The notes under the pieces are model-generated. The model worked only from the letters and a program-made list of their open reading frames with translations. It searched no databases and was not told the DNA's origin. A DNA stretch of 5,461 bases. Origin: Prevotellaceae bacterium. GTDB lineage: Bacteria; Bacteroidota; Bacteroidia; Bacteroidales; UBA932. Of the stretch, positions 1 to 5,461 are shown piece after piece. The stretch lies in contig JAISDR010000149.1 in NCBI GenBank assembly GCA_031264645.1, positions 1 to 5,461 on the forward strand, read 5' to 3'. The position numbers and the translations under genes are program-made. The stretch's first letter is position 1; each line of letters begins with the position of its first letter.

Positions 1-921
1 ATAATAAGGGACAAATATATTCCCGGTCCGTATGTGAGATATGCGGAAGAACAGCTGTCTGTAGAAGGCATTTCGGCGAGGGAAGATGTAACTTACAGCA
101 TTGGGAAAATTTCGATGAAACCCATAGTCGAGGCTGATTACGAGTATATGTATGCCGTGCCTGTGGCGGAAAGGACTACACAGAACGCTTCGTTTCTCGC
201 ACTTTCGTCCGAAGGCTTGATTTTTTCATTGAACGACCCGCAGGAAGTCATTGTAAATTTTTCCTCTCCGCCATCCAGAAACTATCAGCTGTATCCCGAC
301 CGCCTGCCATCGTCTCCCCTGGAAACGCAAAAGGAATTTATGATGGAAAGAATCAAGACCGATTCGGGATTTATAAGTATCCCGTTTCAGCAAAGCATTG
401 TCGAGAAAAGAGACGCTTTCAGCAGAGCCGAAGAAGCAGCCAAATTCCTGTTTAGCCTGCGGCAGCGCAGATTCGAGCTTGTCACGGGAGATGTAGACCA
501 CGCTTTTAGCGGCAGTTCGCTAAAGGATGCACTGAAGGAAATAAACAGGCTTGAGAAGGAATATCTCTCACTGTTCATTGGAAAACATTTTGTCGAAAGC
601 AGGGTTTACAGGTTTTATATATCCCCCGAAAAAGCTCTGGATAAAAAATCCTATCCTGTCTTTTATTTTTCGGAATCCGACGGAGCGCTTTCGGAATCGA
701 CAAGAACCTCGACTTCCGTTTCCCTGAACATCATTCCTTCGGGAAAAATAAATTATATCGAAGGCGTGAAAAACAGGGCAAGGATTGGAATATACTACCG
801 GGTACCCGAAACGGTTACAGCCCAATTGCTTTACGGCAGCAAAGAAGTTTGCAGCGGGAAAATGCAGGTTTATCAAATGGGTAAGGAATTTGTTTTACCA
901 TCCGATACAAAGCTTAAATAG
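1..921 (+). CDS. DUF4831 family protein, 5' end cut off by the window
   Basis: The frame is open from base 1 to the TAG at 919-921 and gives 306 codons. The GTG at 34 is an internal valine, not the start: the codons before it read RDKYIPGPY and continue into VRYAEEQL, which together form the PGPY-x-x-YAE-x-x-L element typical near the N-terminal third of DUF4831 proteins. Other family-like stretches are the segment ending RRFELVTGDVD (bases about 460-498), a following helical stretch (LEKEYLSLFIGK), a central YRFYISPEK, and a C-terminal beta-rich half (YIEGVKNRARIGIYYRVPE) ending in YQMGKEFVLPSD. DUF4831 proteins are usually somewhat longer and start with a signal peptide, so roughly the first 40-80 residues (signal peptide included) probably lie upstream. 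Their function is unknown; an envelope location is inferred from the family, not seen here. The next gene starts 6 bases downstream, suggesting co-transcription. Confidence 0.85.
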   Translation: MIRDKYIPGPYVRYAEEQLSVEGISAREDVTYSIGKISMKPIVEADYEYMYAVPVAERTTQNASFLALSSEGLIFSLNDPQEVIVNFSSPPSRNYQLYPDRLPSSPLETQKEFMMERIKTDSGFISIPFQQSIVEKRDAFSRAEEAAKFLFSLRQRRFELVTGDVDHAFSGSSLKDALKEINRLEKEYLSLFIGKHFVESRVYRFYISPEKALDKKSYPVFYFSESDGALSESTRTSTSVSLNIIPSGKINYIEGVKNRARIGIYYRVPETVTAQLLYGSKEVCSGKMQVYQMGKEFVLPSDTKLK

Positions 922-927
922 ATTTAT

Positions 928-2004
928 ATGATTGAATTGAAAACGGGAGACAAGGCTCCGGATTTTTCCGGCAAGGATCAGTCGGGAAATACAGTCCGCC
1001 TTTCGGACTATAAAGGGAAAAAGCTTGTGCTGTACTTCTATCCCAAAGACAATACATCGGGATGTACTGCGGAAGCATGCAGTTTGCGGGATTCGTATTC
1101 CGCGCTGCAAGCCAAAGGCTATTCGATACTCGGAGTTAGCCCCGACAGCGAAAAATCGCATACAGGTTTCATAGCAAAATATAATCTCCCCTTTCCCCTG
1201 ATTGCCGATACCGGCAAAACCATAGCGCAGGCTTATGGAGTGTGGGCGGAGAAAAAACTGTATGGAAAAACTTATATGGGAATTTTGCGCACTACATTCA
1301 AGATTGACGAAAACGGCATCATCGAGGATATTATCACAAAAGTAAGAACAAAAGATCACGGCGAGCAAATTATGAAATTATTATTGTTTTTAGGGATTCT
1401 GTTTTTCCCGTATTTGGCATTCGCGCAGGCTAATTATATTTTCCCCGAATTTGTTCAGGGCGAAATATATTACAAAGAATCGGCAGTCGCTGCTTCGGTA
1501 AACTACAATTTATTTTTGTCGGATATGCTTGTCATGGACGGAAAAAAGAAAAAACGGCTTACAAATGTGGATAAAATAGAATATGTAAGCGCGGGCAGCA
1601 GGAGATTTATTCCATTAAATGACAACTCATTCGGGGAAATACTGATTAGCGGGGGACTTACTCTTGCCGTAAGATATTCCGGACATATTGACAGGGTAAA
1701 CGAGCATACCAAAAATGTATCGAGACTGTCGCTAAACAAAATGCTTGATTCGGGAAATCCTGTACCCGAAGGTATTACAATCAAAGTGGACAGCGTTTAT
1801 TATTTTATCAAAGAGAAAGATGAACAGAAAAAGTTTTACCTGCCCGGAGCGAATGTCGCAAAGGCGAGCCATTCCGGGATTAACAAACTGTTTGCAAAAT
1901 ACAAGTCGGAGATCAATGCCTTCATCGAAAACAACAATACGGATTTTTCATCTTTCGACAGTCTTAAACAATTAGTCGAATTTTGCGAAAAATATACTGA
2001 CTGA
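928..2004 (+). CDS. bcp: Bcp-type thiol peroxidase (peroxiredoxin) joined in frame to a secreted protein
   Basis: Residues 1-148 are a full-length peroxiredoxin of the Bcp/PrxQ class, which reduces hydrogen peroxide and organic hydroperoxides with electrons from thioredoxin in the cytoplasm. The active site fits the PxxxTxxC pattern: Pro39, Thr43 and peroxidatic Cys46, with a likely resolving Cys51 five residues later and the conserved Arg121 in LRTTF. The segments VLYFYPKDNT, AYGVWAEKK and YGKTYMGILRTTF are typical of Bacteroidetes Bcp, and the end KVRTKDHGEQI matches where such proteins normally stop. Here there is no stop: Met149 begins a typical signal peptide and a further 210-residue module. 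The usual Pro before Gly-Cys (TPGC) is Ser44 here. The ATG at 928 was chosen because it gives the normal Bcp N-terminus (MIELKTGDKAPDF) 6 bases after the preceding stop. The peroxiredoxin identity is secure; whether the product is one fused chain is not. Confidence 0.85.
   Translation: MIELKTGDKAPDFSGKDQSGNTVRLSDYKGKKLVLYFYPKDNTSGCTAEACSLRDSYSALQAKGYSILGVSPDSEKSHTGFIAKYNLPFPLIADTGKTIAQAYGVWAEKKLYGKTYMGILRTTFKIDENGIIEDIITKVRTKDHGEQIMKLLLFLGILFFPYLAFAQANYIFPEFVQGEIYYKESAVAASVNYNLFLSDMLVMDGKKKKRLTNVDKIEYVSAGSRRFIPLNDNSFGEILISGGLTLAVRYSGHIDRVNEHTKNVSRLSLNKMLDSGNPVPEGITIKVDSVYYFIKEKDEQKKFYLPGANVAKASHSGINKLFAKYKSEINAFIENNNTDFSSFDSLKQLVEFCEKYTD
1372..1425 (+). other. Signal peptide coding segment inside the fused frame
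   Basis: Codons 149-166 of the long frame read Met-Lys, then a strongly hydrophobic core LLLFLGILFFPYLAF, then Ala-Phe-Ala before Gln-Ala. This is a textbook Sec signal peptide with an AxA cleavage site (AFA/Q), and Gln at +1 is common in Bacteroidetes. In a fused protein the same segment would be an internal membrane segment, still potentially cut by signal peptidase I, leaving the peroxiredoxin on the cytoplasmic side and releasing the C-terminal module outside the membrane. No cysteine follows, so it is not a lipoprotein signal. Confidence 0.85.
1372..2004 (+). CDS. Secreted protein of unknown function, possible independent gene inside the fused frame
   Basis: Starting at the ATG at 1372 the frame encodes 210 residues that look like a self-contained exported protein: a signal peptide of about 18 residues, then a mature domain of about 192 residues. 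Early in the mature part come FPEFVQGEIYYKES and VNYNLFLSDMLVMDG, followed by the basic run KKKKR, then a beta-rich stretch (EYVSAGSRRFIPL, SFGEILISGGLTLAVRY) and a C-terminal helical part (INKLFAKYKSEINAFIENN, with SLKQLVEFCEKYTD at the end). This resembles a type of small secreted protein common in Bacteroidetes (filling pattern G-x-V/I-YYK, LNYN, M-x-x-D), for which I know no function. It may be translated on its own by reinitiation or by an upstream-overlapping start, since ATGAAA is a typical start for an exported protein. Upstream of it only GGCGAG offers a weak ribosome-binding site. This entry is an alternative reading of the same frame as the 928-2004 entry, not an additional locus. 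Confidence 0.5.
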   Translation: MKLLLFLGILFFPYLAFAQANYIFPEFVQGEIYYKESAVAASVNYNLFLSDMLVMDGKKKKRLTNVDKIEYVSAGSRRFIPLNDNSFGEILISGGLTLAVRYSGHIDRVNEHTKNVSRLSLNKMLDSGNPVPEGITIKVDSVYYFIKEKDEQKKFYLPGANVAKASHSGINKLFAKYKSEINAFIENNNTDFSSFDSLKQLVEFCEKYTD

Positions 2005-2018
2005 CAAAGTTAAAAGTT
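2005..2018 (+). other. Short A-rich leader before the macroglobulin gene
   Basis: Fourteen bases separate the TGA at 2002-2004 from the ATG at 2019. They contain no Shine-Dalgarno-like GGAGG but include TTAAAAG. Bacteroidota often start translation from A-rich leaders without a Shine-Dalgarno site, so this supports the chosen start and leaves little room for a separate promoter. The gap at 922-927 is equally devoid of signals. Confidence 0.4.
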
Positions 2019-2075
2019 ATGAAACGTATATTATTATTTACACTCATCAGTTTTACCTGTGGCGATTTGCTGTCG
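2019..2075 (+). other. Signal peptide of the macroglobulin protein
   Basis: Residues 1-19 show the basic start MKR, a hydrophobic core ILLFTLISFT and the end LLS before Gln20, giving a plausible signal peptidase I site at LLS/Q. Cys14 sits in ISFTC, but Thr at -1 and Ser at -3 do not make a good lipobox, so export as a soluble or otherwise anchored periplasmic protein is favoured over a lipoprotein. Confidence 0.65.
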
Positions 2076-5000
2076 CAGAATACGGATTATTCCGCTAAAT
2101 GGAAAGAAATAGATTCATTGATGGACATGGGTCTTAACAAGTCGGCGCTGGACAAAGCCGCAGAAGTTTACAGTCGTGCAGTATCCCGCGGAGACTATGC
2201 GGCGGCTGTCAGGGCAATTATCTACCGTGCAGCCAATCAGATTAATCTGTCCGGCGAACAGGCTGCCATTGATTCGCTGAAACAGGATCTCATGCAAATG
2301 CCGCAGCCTGCAAAATCGGTAATATACGCCATAATGGGCAATATCTACCAAAAATACTATGCCACCGCAAGATGGCAAATAAGATCGCGTACACGGGTTG
2401 CCGCTACAGACAGCGACATGGAAACCTGGGACATCACACGCCTGTTTGAAGAAACCCTGAAATGCTACAAACTCTCAATACAGGACGAAGAGATTCTGAA
2501 ACATACGCCTCTCGACAAATACAGGGAAATTGTGGATTACGTAAACGATTCGACGCTGAAAAGAATAGTATTCCCCACGCTGTACGATTTTCTGACATTC
2601 AACACAATCACTGTGTTTAAGGGAGAAGCCTCGGTTGTTCTTCCGCAGCAGACTTTTGTGCTGGACAGACCCGAATATTTTGCCGACGTAAATGCCTTTG
2701 CCAACTACAGAATCGAAACGCCGGACAGCCTGTCTGCCGAATACAATGTCATCAGCCTGTATCAGCAACTGTTGAAGTTCCGCTTGCAGGAAAACAACAG
2801 CGCCGCGGCTCTGCTCAGCATTGACATTGAGCGTTTAAAATATGTATATGACAATGGACGGTATGAAAACAGCTTCGCCATGTATGAAAATGCCCTGAAG
2901 TCGCTGATGGACACATACGCCGGAACCGACGAACGGGCTTATGCCGCTCACGCTCTGGCGACGCTGTACGGAGAAGAGTCGTCCGGCAAATCTCAGTACA
3001 AACTTGTGGAAGCCGTAGATTTATGCACGGAAATCATTAAAAAGTATGCGAACAGTGCCGAAGTAAAACCCATTGTCGAGTCGGCGAAGATGCTGAAGGA
3101 GAAAATCTGTGAGCCTTCGCTCAACGTATCCGTCATGCCATTGCAGTATCCCGCGTCGCCGATAATGGCGCTGGTGAAATACGGGAACATCGACAGGATA
3201 TACCTGCGAATCTACAGTGTAAACGAGAATTATTACACTGATGGCATATCATATTCCGTTCTGAAAAACAGAAAGCCTCTGCGAACAAAGGAAGTCGCCC
3301 TGCCGCTGAAAGGCGACTACAGGCAACATTCGGCAGAAATAATGATTGAAGGCTTGCCGAAAGGTTTTTATGTGATTACTGCGGGAACTGTATCCGGATA
3401 TTCCGAGAGTAGCGATGTCTCACATCCGGTATTCCAGGTATCGCCGCTGAGCATAGCGTCGCGCGGAAGCGAAACGGACGAAATATACGTAGCAAATTCA
3501 AAGACAGGCATGCCGGTGAATAATGCGAAAGTCGAGTGTTTCTATTACAGAGGCAACAGCCAGACCTCCAGAACCGCTGAAAACGGAATCGCCTCCATCT
3601 CCCGCACAGACGGGAAAACCAGCCTGAAAAAAGCCGTAATCAGCAGCGATTCCGGACGCTTAATTGTAAAGGGACTGTTCTTCAACTACAGGAATACGAC
3701 GAAGACGAACAGACTGGCGGCGTTCTTTACCGACCGCGCGATATATCGTCCGGGACAGACCGTTTACTATAAGGTACTGTATCTTAATAAGGATGCGGAA
3801 GGACGCTACAGCCTTGCAAAAAACGAAAGCGTGGATGTGAGTTTCATGGACGCCAACGATAAAGTCATTGATACGCGCAAGCATACCACTAACGAATATG
3901 GAAGCGCAGCCGGCAGTTTCACCGTCCCGCAGGGCTTGCTGAACGGGATGATGACGCTGTCGTGCGAATACGGGGAGGGAAATATTCGCGTCGAGGAATA
4001 TAAGCGTCCGACATTTGAAGTAACCTTCGACCCGACAGGCAGGAATTACCGTCTCGGCGACAGCGTCCGGCTCACCGGAAAAGCCAATGCGCTTGCCGGA
4101 TATGCTGTGGACAACGCAAAAGTGCAGTACCGCGTCGTCAGGGAAATGCAGTACAGGATATACCGCTGGTGGCTTCCGCAGATTGCCGCTCCTTCGCGCG
4201 AAATCGCTTCGGGAACAGTAAGTACCGACGGCAGCGGCGCGTTTGCAATTGAATTTAAAGCCGAAGCCGGCGACCTCGCAAACGATAACCTGATATACCG
4301 CTACCGAGTTACCGCCAGCATAACCGACCTCAACGGTGAAACCCGAAGCGCCGAACTGTCATTGAAAATGGGCAGGAAAAACCTGCTGGCAAACATACAG
4401 ATTCCCGAACGTATTGTAAACCGTGACTCCCTCGACTTCAGGGTGACGACAACGAATCTGAATGACGAGTTTACGCCCGCCGAGCTACAGATTACAGTCA
4501 CCGAACTGAAATCGCCGAAAGGCGTTTTGCGTCCTCGCCTCTGGGAAGTTCCCGATACTTTTGCAATGTCGCGGGAGGAATTTAAGAGGCATTTTCCCCT
4601 TGACCCTTACGGGGATGAAGACCGTCCGGAGAAGTTCGAAAAGGGAAAACAGTTAGCCTCATACATATCAAAAACAGCCTCGCGCAATCACAAAATCAGT
4701 CTTGCCTCGCTTGCCGAAGCCCCGTCCGGCTGGTATCGCGTCGATATCAAGGCGAAAGACGGCGAGGGTACGGAAGTCGAATACGAGAACTTCGTCCGGC
4801 TTGCCGGGAATCCCGTCTCGAAAACCTCGAAAACGCCCGTCCCGCCCATCATAAGCAATATGTCCGACTGGCTGACAACAGTGAAAAGCTCCGGCGAACC
4901 GGGAGAATACGTCGAGTTCTGGGCTGGAGGCAGAGGTGAAAAATCGTATATCTACTATGATATTATTCACAAATCCAGTGTTGTCGTTGAGCGTAAAAGC

Positions 5001-5461
5001 ATCGTTGCGGGCGCTCCGGCTCATGTTCTGATACCAATAAAGGAGGAATACCGTGGCGGATTTACCGTTCAGTTCCTGATGATTCAGGACGGCAGGACAT
5101 ACACAAAGTCATCTTATGTAAACGTGCCATATACCAATAAGCGTCTCGATATAACATTCACAACGTTCCGCGACAAACTCCTGCCCGGCGAAAAGGAGAA
5201 ATGGACGCTCAACGTTAAAAACGCAAAGGGCGAAAAGGAAACAGCCGAAATGGTTGCAACGCTCTACGACGCTTCTCTCGACGCCTTCGAATCGCACTTG
5301 TGGTACAACGGTTTCTATCAGCAAAAATATTCCTCCGCTAACTGGAATCCGTATCGTCAGTTCCCCGCAGGCATTGGCGTTTCCGGGATTTTATACAAGT
5401 ATTATAATATCAATTCCCAAATATTCAGCTATCCGTATATGAACATGCATTTCGCGGACGC
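2019..5461 (+). CDS. Alpha-2-macroglobulin family protein (MG2 domain), 3' end beyond the window
   Basis: The frame is open from the ATG at 2019 to the window end, 1147 codons plus two bases. Residues 1-19 are a signal peptide. Residues about 25-365 are helical and TPR-like (for example AVDLCTEIIKKYANSAEVKP near 335-355). The first macroglobulin-type beta domain follows, with YPASPIMALVKYGNIDR from 377 and IYLRIYSV at 394-401. The MG2 signature TDRAIYRPGQ lies at 571-580, VEEYKRPTFEV at 658-668, a Trp pair at 717-718, YRYRVTASITDLNGETRS at 760-777, and TLYDASLDAF at 1081-1090. These are hallmarks of the long Bacteroidetes macroglobulins, which are typically around 1,800-2,000 residues, so about 60 percent is present. 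Family members such as E. coli YfhM are thought to trap proteases in the periplasm; the role of the Bacteroidetes type is less clear. The thioester region, if any, lies downstream, so trapping chemistry cannot be judged. GC content looks higher here (33 of 60 bases in 4081-4140) than in the preceding frame (20 of 60 in 1501-1560). Confidence 0.93.
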   Translation, partial: MKRILLFTLISFTCGDLLSQNTDYSAKWKEIDSLMDMGLNKSALDKAAEVYSRAVSRGDYAAAVRAIIYRAANQINLSGEQAAIDSLKQDLMQMPQPAKSVIYAIMGNIYQKYYATARWQIRSRTRVAATDSDMETWDITRLFEETLKCYKLSIQDEEILKHTPLDKYREIVDYVNDSTLKRIVFPTLYDFLTFNTITVFKGEASVVLPQQTFVLDRPEYFADVNAFANYRIETPDSLSAEYNVISLYQQLLKFRLQENNSAAALLSIDIERLKYVYDNGRYENSFAMYENALKSLMDTYAGTDERAYAAHALATLYGEESSGKSQYKLVEAVDLCTEIIKKYANSAEVKPIVESAKMLKEKICEPSLNVSVMPLQYPASPIMALVKYGNIDRIYLRIYSVNENYYTDGISYSVLKNRKPLRTKEVALPLKGDYRQHSAEIMIEGLPKGFYVITAGTVSGYSESSDVSHPVFQVSPLSIASRGSETDEIYVANSKTGMPVNNAKVECFYYRGNSQTSRTAENGIASISRTDGKTSLKKAVISSDSGRLIVKGLFFNYRNTTKTNRLAAFFTDRAIYRPGQTVYYKVLYLNKDAEGRYSLAKNESVDVSFMDANDKVIDTRKHTTNEYGSAAGSFTVPQGLLNGMMTLSCEYGEGNIRVEEYKRPTFEVTFDPTGRNYRLGDSVRLTGKANALAGYAVDNAKVQYRVVREMQYRIYRWWLPQIAAPSREIASGTVSTDGSGAFAIEFKAEAGDLANDNLIYRYRVTASITDLNGETRSAELSLKMGRKNLLANIQIPERIVNRDSLDFRVTTTNLNDEFTPAELQITVTELKSPKGVLRPRLWEVPDTFAMSREEFKRHFPLDPYGDEDRPEKFEKGKQLASYISKTASRNHKISLASLAEAPSGWYRVDIKAKDGEGTEVEYENFVRLAGNPVSKTSKTPVPPIISNMSDWLTTVKSSGEPGEYVEFWAGGRGEKSYIYYDIIHKSSVVVERKSIVAGAPAHVLIPIKEEYRGGFTVQFLMIQDGRTYTKSSYVNVPYTNKRLDITFTTFRDKLLPGEKEKWTLNVKNAKGEKETAEMVATLYDASLDAFESHLWYNGFYQQKYSSANWNPYRQFPAGIGVSGILYKYYNINSQIFSYPYMNMHFAD
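4817..4834 (+). repeat. Two-copy 9-base tandem repeat in the macroglobulin gene
   Basis: CTCGAAAAC occurs twice in direct succession. It encodes a doubled Ser-Lys-Thr (residues 934-939) followed by Pro-Val-Pro-Pro, which reads as a flexible linker between two beta domains. The repeat length is a multiple of three, so gain or loss of a unit would keep the frame. Confidence 0.7.

Noticed and set aside
226..876. Three minus-strand frames opposite the DUF4831 gene (226-501, 387-578, 568-876)
   Set aside because: They overlap a recognisable family on the + strand, and two of them overlap neighbouring frames among themselves; none shows a motif.
34..921. GTG at 34 as the start of the DUF4831 gene
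   Set aside because: The frame is open upstream to base 1 and the codons before the GTG encode the conserved PGPY part of the family motif, so the true start is outside the window.
895..1368. 157-codon open frame on the minus strand
   Set aside because: It lies opposite the well-supported peroxiredoxin coding sequence and its translation resembles no protein I recognise; it is an antisense shadow.
1745..1975. 76-codon + strand frame in another phase
   Set aside because: It sits entirely inside the secreted module, whose own frame has a signal peptide and coherent composition.
2055..2063. Cys14 of the macroglobulin as a lipoprotein cysteine
   Set aside because: The residues before it (ISFT) do not fit a lipobox, whereas LLS/Q five residues later is a reasonable signal peptidase I site.
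2115..5324. Minus-strand frames of 65-118 codons opposite the macroglobulin gene, such as 4668-5024
   Set aside because: The + strand frame is continuous and carries macroglobulin motifs throughout; the antisense frames lack any recognisable domain.
5254..5442. 62-codon + strand frame near the window end
   Set aside because: It is out of phase with the macroglobulin frame, which here encodes the conserved TLYDASLDAF segment.

Overview
The window looks like chromosomal DNA from a member of the Bacteroidota, most likely Bacteroidales. Three things point there: a DUF4831-type envelope protein, an alpha-2-macroglobulin of the long Bacteroidetes type (helical N-terminal part, TDRAIYRPGQ and VEEYKRPTFEV motifs), and start codons preceded by A/T-rich sequence instead of a clear Shine-Dalgarno site. 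No phage, insertion sequence, RNA gene or CRISPR signal was seen. The taxonomic call is by recognition of protein families only.

Layout: everything is coding on the + strand, with gaps of only 6 and 14 bases. (1) Bases 1-921 hold the 3' part of a DUF4831 family gene whose start lies upstream of the window. (2) Bases 928-2004 hold one uninterrupted 358-codon frame that joins a complete thiol peroxidase of the Bcp class (residues 1-148) directly to a complete signal-peptide-bearing protein (from Met149, base 1372). (3) Bases 2019-5461 hold the first 1147 codons of a large exported alpha-2-macroglobulin-like protein that continues past the window; this frame was translated by hand and no stop was found.

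The tight spacing and shared strand suggest one transcript. Three of the four protein modules (DUF4831, the secreted C-terminal module and the macroglobulin) appear to be envelope or exported proteins, and the peroxiredoxin is the cytoplasmic exception. No promoter or terminator is visible, as expected for the middle of an operon. A shared pathway for the genes cannot be shown from the sequence.

The main oddity is the in-frame peroxiredoxin/secreted-protein join at 1372. It may be a real fusion, an overlapping gene pair that lost its stop codon, or the result of a small sequencing or assembly error. The rest looks like ordinary Bacteroidales core or envelope genes; no convincing new system was found.
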